20,550 nt of DNA from Actinomycetes bacterium (GCA_023432725.1 JAEYUH010000274.1:1-20550), one strand, 5' to 3'. Shown: positions 1 to 8,080, counted from the stretch's first letter. Numbers and translations are program-made. The notes: generated by a model not told the origin, from the sequence alone.

Positions 1-308
1 CCATCCGGGCCGCCCTCGAACTGCGCGACGGCGGCTGCGTCTTCCCGGGCTGCGAGAAGCCGCCTCACGCCTGTCACGCCCACCACCTCAGACCGTGGTG
101 GGCCGGTGGTGCTACGGCCCTGGCGAATCTCGTCCTGGTCTGCGCGCACCACCACGGGATCGTCGAGCCCGGTCACGATCCGACCGCCGACCGATGGCAG
201 GTCCGGCTGCGCGACGACGGCCTGCCCGAGGTGGTCCCACCCCGGCGGGCGGATCCCGGCCAACGTCCCCGGCTGCACGCCCGCTTCCTGACGCCACCGC
301 GCAGGTAG
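1..308 (+). CDS. HNH endonuclease-like protein, DUF222/13E12 family, C-terminal part
   Basis: This is the 3' end of a gene that begins before the window; the reading frame starts at base 3 and ends at TAG 306-308, giving about 101 residues. The visible part has the HNH nuclease layout of DUF222/13E12 proteins: CVFPGC, then a second cysteine with the AHH pair (CHAHH), then a tryptophan/glycine-rich WWAGG turn, an LANL segment and CAHHH. These are the expected zinc and metal-binding residues. Such proteins are multicopy in many actinomycetes and their role is poorly known; nuclease activity is inferred from the family only. The N-terminal DUF222 region is outside the window. The gene converges on the DUF1801 gene with only 12 nt between the two stops. 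Confidence 0.85.
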   Translation, partial: IRAALELRDGGCVFPGCEKPPHACHAHHLRPWWAGGATALANLVLVCAHHHGIVEPGHDPTADRWQVRLRDDGLPEVVPPRRADPGQRPRLHARFLTPPRR

Positions 309-320
309 CCGGGCGACCCA

Positions 321-773
321 TCAGTCGAGAACTTCGAGGACCGTTCCGGGGCGGCCATCCTCAAGGCTGCCCTCGCCGGCCCAGCCGCGCCGGATCAGCT
401 CGCGCAGCACGTCGAGGTCGACGTCCTCGAGGTTGCTGAGGTACAGGCAACCCTTTCCTGTCTTGTGCTTGCCGAGCCTTTCGAGCAGGTCGCTGTTGGT
501 GCCGTAGAGGGTGAGTCCGTAAAGGGTCAGCGCCGCCCTGCGCGGGCTGAACCCCACCCGGATCATCTCGCCGGAGTGCCCGCTCGGGTAGGTGTAGCGC
601 ACGCGTCCGAAACCGACGATGGACGGGCCCCACATCCTGGCCTCGGCCCCGGTCTCCTCGGCGAAGATGTCGAACAGGGCCAGCCCTTGGTCGCGACGCC
701 GGGGCGGCTCCACGGTGTGCAGGAACGCCAGCACCGACTCCTCCGTCGGGCGGGTCTTCGGTTCGTAGGCCAT
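321..773 (-). CDS. DUF1801 domain protein
   Basis: A 150-residue soluble protein beginning MAYEPKTRPTEE. It carries the pattern I associate with DUF1801 proteins: an MWGPSIVGFG segment, GFSPRRAALTLY, and a late LGKHKTGKGCLY segment followed by an acidic DVDLDVL helix. Function is unknown for the family. The frame is open upstream to 932, but that extension is arginine/glycine-rich and overlaps the molybdoenzyme gene, so I chose the ATG at 773, which lies 8 nt after the molybdoenzyme stop. Upstream ribosome-binding sequence is weak, so translation may be coupled to the preceding gene. The two genes probably share a transcript. Confidence 0.85.
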   Translation of the reverse strand: MAYEPKTRPTEESVLAFLHTVEPPRRRDQGLALFDIFAEETGAEARMWGPSIVGFGRVRYTYPSGHSGEMIRVGFSPRRAALTLYGLTLYGTNSDLLERLGKHKTGKGCLYLSNLEDVDLDVLRELIRRGWAGEGSLEDGRPGTVLEVLD

Positions 774-781
774 GCCGCAGC

Positions 782-2311
782 CTACGACGCCCAGACCTCG
801 ACGACGTGGTAGCCGGTCGCGCCGTCCGGGAGCACACCCTGGACCTCGGCCACCTGTGGCACGCCGGCGGCGTCGTACGCCCGGGCCGCGAGCACGTGCC
901 TGCCGGTTTCCGCCTGCCAGGGCAGGTACCACTGGCGCCAGTAGTCGAGCCCGACGTCCGGCCCGAGCCGCGCCTCCTGCCAGGGGCCTTCGTCCACCCT
1001 GACCTCGACCCGCCCGACGCCGCGGTGGGTGGCCCAGGCCACTCCTGCGACCACCGCCGTCCCGCTGGAGATCTGGCCCCGGGGGGTGTCGATCCGGCAG
1101 GCGGTCTTCACCGGCGCCTGCTCGGCCCAGCCGCGCATCGTCCAGTAGGCCTCATCGGCGGCGAACGTGGTGACCTTGAGCCGGCTCAGCCACTTCGTCG
1201 CCCCGACGTACCCGTACAGCCCCGGTGTGAGGAGCCGGGCCGGGTAGCCGTGTACCTGGGTCAGCGGCTCGCCGTCCATGGCGACAGCGATCATCGCGTC
1301 CCGGCCGTCGAGCAGGACGGCCAGCGGCGTGCTCGCGGTAAACCCGTCGACGGAGTGGCTGAGCACCATGTCGGCGGACGGGTCGGGGCGGGCCCGGCGC
1401 AACAGGTCGGCCACCGGGACCCCGAGCCAGCGGGTGGAGCCGCAGTAGGGACCCCCGACCTCGTTCGACACGCAGGTCAGCGTGATGTCCCGCTCGATCA
1501 TCGGCAGGGCCACCAGTTCGGCCCAGGTCAGCTCGAAGGGGGCCGCCACCAGCCCGTCGACGGTGAGCTTCCAGTCAGCGGCCGAGAGCCGGGGAAGGAT
1601 CAGCGCGGTGTCGACCCGGTAGAAGTCCGGCACCGGGGTGCGCAGCGGGGAGACTCCCGACACCGTCGTCTCCAGGCCGGCAGGCAACCGCGGACGGGGT
1701 GTCGCCGGTGGTGGCAGCGGGGCCGCTGCGGAGGGGGCCGGCTGCCTGACCTGCACCCCGGTGGCGACGGCAGCGGCCGCTACCCCCGCCGCGCCGGCGA
1801 GCAGCACCCGTCGGTCCAGCCCGCCTTCGGGGCGGTCAGGGCTCGGCGCCGCCACCCGCGCGAGCAGCCCGCGCAGCACGACGACGGCGAGCACCGTCCC
1901 CACCAGTCCCGGGATGAGGTCGAGCAGGCCGGCGCCCGGACGGGTCACCGCCGCCAACGTCCCCAGTGCACCCAGGCCCACGAAGGCCGCGGTGCCCAGG
2001 GCCGGCCGGCGGAGCGCCAGGACACCGGCGAGTCCGGCGAGCAAGGCGAGAACCACCACCACGCCAGCGATCAGCACAACCTTGTCGGCGGTGCCGAAGG
2101 TGGCTACCGCCCACTCCTTCAGCGGAGTCGGCGACAGGTCGATGAGCACGGCGCCTACCGCTACCACAGGGCCCGCCGCCGGGTTGATCAGGGCGGCCAG
2201 CAACTGCGCCGCGCCCGTGCCACACGCCGCGGCTGCGATGCCGGCGATCCCGGCGGCCGATCGGCTCACCCTTCCAGTGTCGGCGGACTCCTGCCGTTCC
2301 GGTTCTGGCAA
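782..2311 (-). CDS. Membrane-anchored sulfite-oxidase-family molybdopterin oxidoreductase
   Basis: A 509-residue protein. Residues about 18-185 hold five or six hydrophobic helices, the last near 168-186 after RRVLL, followed by a proline/alanine-rich linker to about 215. The molybdopterin-binding domain spans about 225-390 and includes TCVSNEVGG with Cys280 as the expected molybdenum ligand. The C-terminal part, about 415-509, looks like the Mo-co dimerisation (immunoglobulin-like) domain. The catalytic part therefore probably faces outside the membrane. Family members oxidise or reduce sulfur, chlorate-like or nitrogen substrates; the substrate here is unknown, and no heme or MsrQ-like partner is adjacent. 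The start is uncertain: the longest form uses TTG at 2311 without a clear ribosome-binding site, and a GTG at residue 15 is an alternative. Confidence 0.88.
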   Translation of the reverse strand: MPEPERQESADTGRVSRSAAGIAGIAAAACGTGAAQLLAALINPAAGPVVAVGAVLIDLSPTPLKEWAVATFGTADKVVLIAGVVVVLALLAGLAGVLALRRPALGTAAFVGLGALGTLAAVTRPGAGLLDLIPGLVGTVLAVVVLRGLLARVAAPSPDRPEGGLDRRVLLAGAAGVAAAAVATGVQVRQPAPSAAAPLPPPATPRPRLPAGLETTVSGVSPLRTPVPDFYRVDTALILPRLSAADWKLTVDGLVAAPFELTWAELVALPMIERDITLTCVSNEVGGPYCGSTRWLGVPVADLLRRARPDPSADMVLSHSVDGFTASTPLAVLLDGRDAMIAVAMDGEPLTQVHGYPARLLTPGLYGYVGATKWLSRLKVTTFAADEAYWTMRGWAEQAPVKTACRIDTPRGQISSGTAVVAGVAWATHRGVGRVEVRVDEGPWQEARLGPDVGLDYWRQWYLPWQAETGRHVLAARAYDAAGVPQVAEVQGVLPDGATGYHVVEVWAS

Positions 2312-2342
2312 GGGGCGGCAGAGTTGCGCATACCGGCGCCCG

Positions 2343-2361
2343 GAAGGCCGCCAGGGCCTTC
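2343..2361 (-). terminator. Hairpin after the DUF5701 gene
   Basis: A perfect 7-bp inverted repeat, GAAGGCC and GGCCTTC, separated by 5 nt (GCCAG), lies just past the stop of the DUF5701 gene. There is no T-tract in either direction, as is common in GC-rich actinomycetes. It may end the DUF5701 transcript or only attenuate read-through into the molybdoenzyme gene 32 nt further on. Confidence 0.4.
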
Positions 2362-2363
2362 GG

Positions 2364-2972
2364 TCAGCCCGTGCGGCCTGCGGCCGAGGCGAAGCCCAGC
2401 CAGTCGTGGTGGTTGCCCGCCCAGCACCAGCCGACCTTCGGGGCGCCCCGGCGGGCAGCCCCGTCCCGTCCCGTGCCGCGGCTGATCCAGATCGCAGGCG
2501 TCCGGGCGTCCAGCCGCTTCCCGTTCGGCTTGCGGGAACCCAGGCACATGAAGCAGCGGTTCGCCTCGAGCCGGTCCGGTTCCTGCAGCAGCCAGCTGAT
2601 GCCCTCGCTGATCGTGAGCGGCGTCCTGCCGCGCGAGTGGAGTTCGGGGAGGGCGGCGTTCGGCGTCCAGCCGATCAGGTGGTCGCCGCGGTCCACGTCC
2701 TCGATCAGGTAGAGCGGGCGGTCGGGGACCTGCACGCCCTCGATCGGGGTGAACTCGTCCAGGTCGGTCATGTCCTCCACGACGAACCCGTCCCTGCCGT
2801 CGACCCGCAGCAGGACGGCGAGTGCCGAAGGCGCGAGAAGGGCGGGGTGGACGCAGAGCACGCCGTCGCCGGTCAGCCCGTCCGCCAGCGCGCGGAAGTC
2901 GTCGGCCGCCAGACCCGCGGCGCGGTGGACGCCGGCGTCAACCAGCCTCTCGAGGCGTTCGGTCAGCTGCAT
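2364..2972 (-). CDS. DUF5701 family protein
   Basis: A 202-residue protein of unknown function. It matches my recollection of the DUF5701 family: an N-terminal ERLERLVDAGV helix, a HPALL segment, FVVEDM, a YLIEDVDRGD strand, a GRTPLTISEGISWLLQ helix, and a C-terminal half rich in invariant-looking residues (FMCLGSR, DARTPAIWIS, GTGRDG, APKVGWCWAGN, WLGFASAAGR). I used the ATG at 2972; an in-frame GTG at 2987 would add five residues. No transmembrane segment or signal peptide is visible. A strong hairpin upstream (2993-3018) suggests it has its own promoter, although the 20-nt space is small. Confidence 0.85.
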   Translation of the reverse strand: MQLTERLERLVDAGVHRAAGLAADDFRALADGLTGDGVLCVHPALLAPSALAVLLRVDGRDGFVVEDMTDLDEFTPIEGVQVPDRPLYLIEDVDRGDHLIGWTPNAALPELHSRGRTPLTISEGISWLLQEPDRLEANRCFMCLGSRKPNGKRLDARTPAIWISRGTGRDGAARRGAPKVGWCWAGNHHDWLGFASAAGRTG

Positions 2973-2992
2973 CCGGCCAGTATCCACGGCCA

Positions 2993-3018
2993 GACGCCCC
3001 GCGCAAGGGCGGGGCGTC
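2993..3018 (-). terminator. Strong hairpin terminator after the small membrane protein gene
   Basis: A perfect 10-bp stem (GACGCCCCGC and GCGGGGCGTC) with a 6-nt loop sits between the stop of the membrane protein gene (3030) and the start of the DUF5701 gene (2972). Both genes are on the minus strand, so this most likely ends the upstream transcript. There is no U-tract, so it may be a U-less intrinsic terminator or a processing/stability stem. Confidence 0.6.
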
Positions 3019-3029
3019 CTGCCATCGGG

Positions 3030-3380
3030 TCACCAGATGACGGCGATCAGGATGTTGACCAGGCCGAGACCACCGGCGGTGTGGAACAGCGGCATGACGT
3101 TGCCGTCCTTGGCCTGCCGACGGTGGGCCAGGATGGCGGACACGGCGGCGACCAGCGCGACCAGCAGCTTCACCGCGATCTTGATGTTGTTCACCTCGAG
3201 GTCCTGCGCCTCGCGCAGCCCCACCAGGAGAAGGCCGGTGACCACCTGCGTGATCGCACCGGTCATCAGCAGCTTCGTGTTGAAACCCGTGCGCTGGCGC
3301 GCCTGCACCAGGAACACCCCCACCAGGGCGGTCAGCCCCAGGAAGTGCACACACAACACCAGCAGCCTCAAGATCTCCAT
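3030..3380 (-). CDS. Small four-helix integral membrane protein
   Basis: A 116-residue, strongly hydrophobic protein. Helices are at about residues 2-22 (after MEILRLL), 35-55, 66-85 (IKIAVKLLVALVAA) and 96-115, ending in IAVIW. The polar loops are short, with an ARQRTGFN loop after helix 1 and a HRRQAKDGN loop after helix 3. I do not recognise an enzyme motif, so function is unassigned. The ATG at 3380 is preceded by GAGGAA about 8 nt upstream; the frame extends to 3446 but the extra part overlaps the promoter region of the divergent transporter. It is transcribed divergently from the MFS gene with about 108 nt between starts, so the two could share regulation. Confidence 0.75.
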   Translation of the reverse strand: MEILRLLVLCVHFLGLTALVGVFLVQARQRTGFNTKLLMTGAITQVVTGLLLVGLREAQDLEVNNIKIAVKLLVALVAAVSAILAHRRQAKDGNVMPLFHTAGGLGLVNILIAVIW

Positions 3381-3425
3381 CACGCAGTTCCTCTCGTTCT
3401 CTTCATCACCCGTCCGCGCTGTCAG

Positions 3426-3455
3426 TTGGCATCGGGCTGGCGGCAAGCGTATCGT
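3426..3455 (+). promoter_or_regulatory. Predicted promoter of the MFS-TetR operon
   Basis: TTGGCA (3426-3431) and TATCGT (3450-3455) are separated by 18 nt. Transcription would start near 3461-3463, inside the palindrome at 3457-3474. This is a by-eye match only. Confidence 0.35.
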
Positions 3456-3456
3456 C

Positions 3457-3474
3457 TTACCGACCGTTCAGTAA
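3457..3474. promoter_or_regulatory. Likely TetR operator
   Basis: The 18-bp imperfect palindrome TTACCGACCGTTCAGTAA matches its own reverse complement at 7 of 9 half-site positions. Its TTACCGACC-type half-site resembles operators of TetR-family regulators of drug-efflux genes. It overlaps the predicted transcription start and lies just before the ribosome-binding site (GGAGG, 3479-3483), where a bound dimer would block transcription. The natural candidate protein is the TetR gene at 4881-5453. Confidence 0.55.
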
Positions 3475-3488
3475 AACCGGAGGCAACA

Positions 3489-4868
3489 GTGACCGACAAG
3501 CGACGTAACCAGGTGATGGCCGTCCTGTTCGTCGGCGTCCTGATGGGCGCCCTGGATATCGCCATCATTGGACCGGCGCTGCCGGCGATCCAGGCGGAGT
3601 TCGGTCTGACCCCGCGCCAGCTGCCCTGGATCTTCACCAGCTACGTGCTCTTCCAGCTGATCAGCACCCCCCTGATGGCCAAGCTGTCGGACTTCTTCGG
3701 ACGCCGCGCCATCTACCTGCTCGACGTCGGACTGTTCGCCGCCGGGTCCCTCGTGGTCGCGCTCTCCCACGGTTCGGGCCTGTGGATCCTGCTGCTGGCC
3801 GGACGGGCCATCCAGGGCCTCGGCGCGGGCGGCATCTTCCCGATCGCCAGCGCGGTGATCGGCGACACCTTTCCCGCCGAGGAACGCGGCCGCGCGCTCG
3901 GCCTGATCGGTGCCGTGTTCGGCATCGCCTTCCTGCTCGGGCCGGTCCTGGGCGGCCTGCTGCTCGGGGTGGGCTGGCAGTGGCTGTTCCTGATCAACCT
4001 GCCAGTCGCGCTGGCGGTGATGGTCGCGAGCTGGCGGCTGCTGCCCCACACCCGGATCGCCGACAGCCCGCGCTTCGACGTGGCCGGCATGGGAGTGCTC
4101 GCGGTCGCGCTGACCACGCTGACCTTCGCGCTCAACGAGTTCGACCCGACGGACGCCGGCGCGAGCCTGGCCTCGTCCCAGGTCCTGCTCCCGCTCGTGG
4201 TCTCGGTGGCAGCGTGGGTGGCGCTGGTGTTCGTCGAACTGCGGGCGGCCAACCCCGTCTTCCCGGTAAGGCTGTTCACCAACCGCCAACTCTCCGTGGC
4301 GTTCGCGCTCACCGCAGGAGCCGGCATGGGCGAGGCCGCCACGGTGTTCCTGCCGCTGCTCGCCGTGCTGTCGCTCGGGGTCACGTCCTCGGTGGGCGCC
4401 TATCTCCTGCTGCCACTGGTCGGCGCGATGGCGATCGGCTCCCCGCTGGCCGGACGACTGGTCGACCGCTACGGCTCGCGCGCGGTGATCCTGACGGGCC
4501 TGGTGGTGATGACCGCGGGCATGGTGGGCCTCAGCCAGACCAGCAGTTCGCTGGCCCTGTTCATCACCTTCAGCGCGCTGATCGGTCTGGGCTTGTCCGC
4601 GCTGCTCGGCGCGCCGATCCGGTACATCACGCTCAACGAGACGACGGCCGCCGACCGCTCCGCAGCGCAGGGCATGGTGACGACGTTCACGGCGATCGGG
4701 CAGACGGTGGCGGCCGCCCTGATCGGCTCCCTGGCCGCCTCGCTGGGTGAGACCGCGCAGAGCTACGACCTCTCGTTCCTCGGGGTCGGAGTGGTGGCGG
4801 CCGCCCTCGCCGTGGTAGGCCTGCTGCTGAAGTCGCGGGCAGTGGAACAAGCCACCCGCACCAGCTGA
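3489..4868 (+). CDS. MFS multidrug-type efflux transporter (DHA2-like)
   Basis: A 459-residue polytopic membrane protein with roughly 14 hydrophobic segments. The first helix ends LDIAIIGPALPAI, typical of DHA2 transporters. The loop between helices 2 and 3 carries motif A (AKLSDFFGRR). Helix 4 has GRAIQGLGAGG, and helix 5 has the motif C antiporter signature (LLGPVLGG). A second motif A-like loop, GRLVDRYGSR, is in the C-terminal half. It likely exports drugs or metabolites by proton exchange; the substrate is unknown. The frame is open far upstream, but GTG at 3489 has GGAGG 5 nt before it and gives the usual family N-terminus. The TetR gene follows 12 nt downstream. Confidence 0.93.
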   Translation: MTDKRRNQVMAVLFVGVLMGALDIAIIGPALPAIQAEFGLTPRQLPWIFTSYVLFQLISTPLMAKLSDFFGRRAIYLLDVGLFAAGSLVVALSHGSGLWILLLAGRAIQGLGAGGIFPIASAVIGDTFPAEERGRALGLIGAVFGIAFLLGPVLGGLLLGVGWQWLFLINLPVALAVMVASWRLLPHTRIADSPRFDVAGMGVLAVALTTLTFALNEFDPTDAGASLASSQVLLPLVVSVAAWVALVFVELRAANPVFPVRLFTNRQLSVAFALTAGAGMGEAATVFLPLLAVLSLGVTSSVGAYLLLPLVGAMAIGSPLAGRLVDRYGSRAVILTGLVVMTAGMVGLSQTSSSLALFITFSALIGLGLSALLGAPIRYITLNETTAADRSAAQGMVTTFTAIGQTVAAALIGSLAASLGETAQSYDLSFLGVGVVAAALAVVGLLLKSRAVEQATRTS

Positions 4869-4880
4869 AGGGCGGCAGGA

Positions 4881-5453
4881 GTGGACCCGCTACGGCACCG
4901 GCTCATCACCGAGGCGACCCGGCAGTTCGTGGAACGCGGCTTCGCCGGCACGTCGATGCGCGAGATCGCCGATGCCTGCGGGGTCACCAAGGCCGCGCTC
5001 TACTACCACTACCCGAGCAAGGCCGATCTCCTGCTCGACATCGTCGGCACCTACCTGGACGCGATGGCGGACGCCGTCGCACAGGGCCGCGCCGCCCACC
5101 CGACGGCCGCCGAGCAGCTCAGCGACATCATCGGAAGGCTGTTCGCCTTCCCGTCCGAGGGGCGCGGGGTGATCCGGCTGGCACTGCACGACCTGCGTCA
5201 CCTGCCAGAGGCCGCCCGGGCCACGTTCGGCGCCTCCTACCACGAGCGCTTCCTCCAGCCGCTGGGCGAGATCGTGCGGGCGGGCACCGCGTCCGGAGAG
5301 TTCGGAGAGCACGACCCCACGACGGTCGTGTGGATCATCCTCGGCATGCTCTACCCGTTCCTGTCCCACCGCTCCGAGGAGGGCGACGACCGGGCGCGGG
5401 CCGACCTGGTGGACGTCCTGCTGAACGGGTTGCGCACCCGGCCGGCTCCCTGA
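4881..5453 (+). CDS. TetR/AcrR-family transcriptional regulator
   Basis: A 190-residue regulator. Residues about 5-50 form the TetR helix-turn-helix: TRQFVERGFAGTSMREIA, then ACGVTKAALYYHYPSKADLL. The remainder is a variable, all-helical ligand-binding and dimerisation region. Start is GTG 4881: an in-frame stop (the MFS stop) lies 12 nt upstream and no other start codon falls between. GGCGG at 4871-4875 can serve as ribosome-binding site. It probably represses the preceding MFS gene and itself through the palindrome at 3457-3474; this pairing is inferred from position. Confidence 0.93.
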   Translation: MDPLRHRLITEATRQFVERGFAGTSMREIADACGVTKAALYYHYPSKADLLLDIVGTYLDAMADAVAQGRAAHPTAAEQLSDIIGRLFAFPSEGRGVIRLALHDLRHLPEAARATFGASYHERFLQPLGEIVRAGTASGEFGEHDPTTVVWIILGMLYPFLSHRSEEGDDRARADLVDVLLNGLRTRPAP

Positions 5454-5457
5454 CCAC

Positions 5458-5491
5458 CGGCCCGGCCGCCCACACCCGGACGGGCGGGCCG
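5458..5491. terminator. Bidirectional hairpin between convergent genes
   Basis: CGGCCC-GGCC-GCCC pairs with GGGCGGGCCG to give a 10-bp GC stem with a 4-nt bulge (GGCC) and a 10-nt loop. It sits between the TetR stop (5453) and the FGGY kinase stop (5501), which are convergent, so it can serve either direction. Confidence 0.5.
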
Positions 5492-5500
5492 AACCGCGGG

Positions 5501-7060
5501 TCAGGCTCCCCAGGGCAGCTCGCCCAGGACGCCGGCGACCTGGCGGTACCGCTGGTAGCGGGCCTCGACGAAGTCGGCGGTCGCCGGGTCGGGCTCGAAC
5601 AGCCGCCAGCGCGGGTTCAGGGTGGCGACTCCCTGCGGGACATCGGCGAAGGCACCGACCCCCACCCCTGCCAGCGCCGCAGCACACACCGAGCCGAGCT
5701 CGCTGACCGGCGAGATCTGGACCGGAACGCCGAGCACGTCGGCGAACCGCTGGCACCACACCTCGGACTTGGTGGCGCCACCGGAGAGCCGGACCGGCAG
5801 CCGCTGCGGCATCGCCGCCTGCAGCCGCTCGATGTGGCGGCGGTGCTCCAGACAGATCCCCTCGACCACGGCGCCCAGCAGATCGTCCTCGCCGGTGGAC
5901 GAGGAGAGCCCCACCCAGGCTCCCCGCGCGCCGGCGTCGGCCCTGCTGCCGTCAAGGAACGGCAGGAACATCGGGTCGTCGATCCGCTGCCGCCTGGCCC
6001 CCTCGCGCTCGAGGCGGGCGGCGTAGACGTCGCGGCCCGCTGCGCCGTCCTCACTGCTGGTCCGGGTGAGCGCCCTGGTCAGCGCCCAGTCGAAGGTCGA
6101 GGCCGAGGTGGGCGAGGCCTCACAGAGCAGGGCCAGGCCGCCCAGCGCGATGCTCGCCGCCGTCGGCCGGATCGCCCCGAGGATGGAGTCCATGGTCGCC
6201 TCGCCCGCGGGGACGAGCACCTGGTTGACGCTCCAGGTCCCGGCACCGACACAGATCTCGGCTCCGTCGAAGACCCCCGAACCGTGGTGCAGGGCGGCGT
6301 TGTCCACGAGTCCTGCGACGACGGGGGTGCCGGCGGGAAGCCCGGTCTCGGCGGCCGCCCGGGGCGACACCTCCCCCAGTTCCTGGGAGCCGATCGGAGT
6401 GAGCAGCAGCCGCCGGACCGACTCCAGCCCGAAGGCCGCTACCGCGGGCTCGTTGAGCGCGAGCGGCGCAGCACCGCCGGCCGCGGCCCAGGCGGTGTTG
6501 TCGTACAGCGCGCCGGCGGAGGCGTCCGACAGCTCGGTCTGCACCACCCCGGTCAGCCGGCCGCGCAGGTAGTCCTTGCAGGACAGCACAGCGTGGGAGC
6601 GCCGGAGCACCTCTGGCTCCTCAGCCGCCAGCGAAGCAAGGATTGGACCCGGCTGGCCGGCCCACAGCCCGTTCCAGCTGTGGGCCTGGAGTTGCCCGGC
6701 CCACCCGTCGGCCACCCAGCGGCGCACCGCCGCGGCCGCCCTGGTGTCCGCCGCCATCACGGCGTTGCGGGTCGGCAGGCCGTCCGCGTCGACCAGGTAC
6801 AGCCCGTTGCCGTGCCCGGTGAAACCGACAGCGAGGACCCGTCCGCCGCTCCCGTCCAGCTCCGCCAGCACCTCACGGATGCACTCCACGGTGGCCGACC
6901 ACAGCAGTTCGGCGTCGCGTTCGTTCCGGCCGGGCGCAGGCCGGGTCAGCGGCACCGACCGCGCGCGGGTACGTGACCCGCCAGACTCCAGATCGAACAG
7001 GGATGCCTTGACCACCGAACCCCCCGCGTCGATGGCCAGCAGGTGGCCTGGTCCTGTCAC
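5501..7060 (-). CDS. FGGY-family carbohydrate kinase (LyxK/XylB-like)
   Basis: A 519-residue cytoplasmic ATP-dependent sugar or polyol kinase with two actin-like domains. The N-terminal phosphate motif is DAGGS (11-15) rather than the usual DxGTT; as I recall, L-xylulose kinase LyxK also has DxGGS. Other landmarks are GHGNGLYLVD (82-91), a probable catalytic aspartate D253 in GLVDNA, GAGTW near 272-276, EASPTS (314-319), FLPFLDGS (365-372) and the adenine-binding LSGGATKSEVW (425-435). The substrate is unknown: a pentulose, hexulose or polyol is likely. GTG 7060 overlaps the SorC stop by four bases (GTGA) and has GGAGG about 6 nt upstream. It is the last gene of the left wing. Confidence 0.92.
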   Translation of the reverse strand: MTGPGHLLAIDAGGSVVKASLFDLESGGSRTRARSVPLTRPAPGRNERDAELLWSATVECIREVLAELDGSGGRVLAVGFTGHGNGLYLVDADGLPTRNAVMAADTRAAAAVRRWVADGWAGQLQAHSWNGLWAGQPGPILASLAAEEPEVLRRSHAVLSCKDYLRGRLTGVVQTELSDASAGALYDNTAWAAAGGAAPLALNEPAVAAFGLESVRRLLLTPIGSQELGEVSPRAAAETGLPAGTPVVAGLVDNAALHHGSGVFDGAEICVGAGTWSVNQVLVPAGEATMDSILGAIRPTAASIALGGLALLCEASPTSASTFDWALTRALTRTSSEDGAAGRDVYAARLEREGARRQRIDDPMFLPFLDGSRADAGARGAWVGLSSSTGEDDLLGAVVEGICLEHRRHIERLQAAMPQRLPVRLSGGATKSEVWCQRFADVLGVPVQISPVSELGSVCAAALAGVGVGAFADVPQGVATLNPRWRLFEPDPATADFVEARYQRYRQVAGVLGELPWGA

Positions 7061-8052
7061 GTCGTCCTCCCTCGACGGCCGGCGGTGCGCGCAGCATCGG
7101 CGTCGACCGTCCCCTTGGCCAGCAGTTCCTCGGCAGTGTTCTCGTCGGTCACAAGCACCTTGATGAAGCCGCCCCGGATCGCGCCGAGCACCGCTTCGGC
7201 CTTGTGCCGCCCGCCGGCCACGCCCACCACGTTCGGCATCTCACGCAGCCGCTCGAGCCCGAGCCCGATCCGGCGGCCCGAGGTCGCTGCGCTGACGATG
7301 CGCCCCCGCGCGTCGAACCACTCCCCCAGCATGTCGCCGACGGCGCCCATCGCGGCAAAGCCGGCCACCTCCTCGGCGGTCAGCACCCGGGAGCGGACGG
7401 CGGACGCGTGTGGCCCCGCCGATCCGATCCCCGTCAGCAGGACGGTGGCGGTCTCGGCCAGGTCGAGGACGTCGCGGACGGCGGCCTCCGAGCGCAGCAA
7501 CTCCGCCGCCTCGGGCGAGGACACCAGCAGCGGAGCCGGCAGCACCCGCAGGTGGGCGGCGACCTTGGGGTCGCCGGCCAGCGACTGGGCGAGGGCCTGG
7601 ATCGAGCCGGCGGCCGAGGCCAGCGTGACGCCCTCGAGCGACTCCTCGGCGAGCATCGCGAGGGCGCGGGCAACGGTGTCGCCCCAGCCGACGCCCACCA
7701 CAGCACCCGGGTGCAGGTAGCGCCGCACGTACGCCGCCAGGGCCGCTGCCACCCGCTCGTTGACCCGTTCCGACGGCAACGGGTTGTCGTCGTCGGTCGG
7801 CACCACTATCGCGTCGGTCAGCCCGAACGTGTCGCGCAGTCTGGTCGACAGCCCGAGGGCGGCCAGGCAGCTGGCGTCGATCTCGATCCGCACCACACCC
7901 TGGGCGCGGGCTGCCTCGAGCAGCCGACCGACGGTCTGCCGCGACACGAACAATCGCTTGGCCACCTGCTCCTGGGTCAGTCCGTCGCCGTAGTAGAGCC
8001 AGGCCGCGCGCACCACGAGGTCGAGATCACTGGGAGAGGAGGAGAGAACCAT
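7057..8052 (-). CDS. SorC-family sugar-responsive transcriptional regulator (left wing)
   Basis: A 331-residue regulator. Residues 13-55 form the helix-turn-helix (AWLYYGDGLTQEQVA, then SRQTVGRLLEAAR). Residues about 70-320 are the SorC sugar-binding domain, related to glucosamine-6-phosphate isomerase folds, with GVGWGDTVARAL, MGAVGDMLGEWFD, GVAGG and a late GGFIKVLVTD. Family members respond to phosphorylated sugars, so the effector is probably an intermediate of this pathway. The ATG at 8052 is used; the ribosome-binding site is weak (AGGGTCCAGG). The last 25 residues are basic and extend beyond the usual family end. It is closely similar to the second SorC gene at 15402-16352. Confidence 0.93.
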   Translation of the reverse strand: MVLSSSPSDLDLVVRAAWLYYGDGLTQEQVAKRLFVSRQTVGRLLEAARAQGVVRIEIDASCLAALGLSTRLRDTFGLTDAIVVPTDDDNPLPSERVNERVAAALAAYVRRYLHPGAVVGVGWGDTVARALAMLAEESLEGVTLASAAGSIQALAQSLAGDPKVAAHLRVLPAPLLVSSPEAAELLRSEAAVRDVLDLAETATVLLTGIGSAGPHASAVRSRVLTAEEVAGFAAMGAVGDMLGEWFDARGRIVSAATSGRRIGLGLERLREMPNVVGVAGGRHKAEAVLGAIRGGFIKVLVTDENTAEELLAKGTVDADAARTAGRRGRTT

Positions 8053-8080
8053 GCCTGGACCCTAGCCAGCCGCGGGATCG

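Noticed and set aside
1..308. HNH fragment as a mobile element remnant
   Set aside because: It is cut by the window edge, not visibly broken; DUF222/13E12 proteins are ordinary multicopy genes in actinomycetes, and no inverted or direct repeats flank it.
806..2485. 559-codon plus-strand frame opposite the molybdoenzyme
   Set aside because: Pro/Gly/Arg/His-rich shadow of a clear sulfite-oxidase-family gene.
1638..3488. Upstream extension of the MFS frame
   Set aside because: It runs antisense through three genes; GTG 3489 has a good ribosome-binding site and gives the normal N-terminus.
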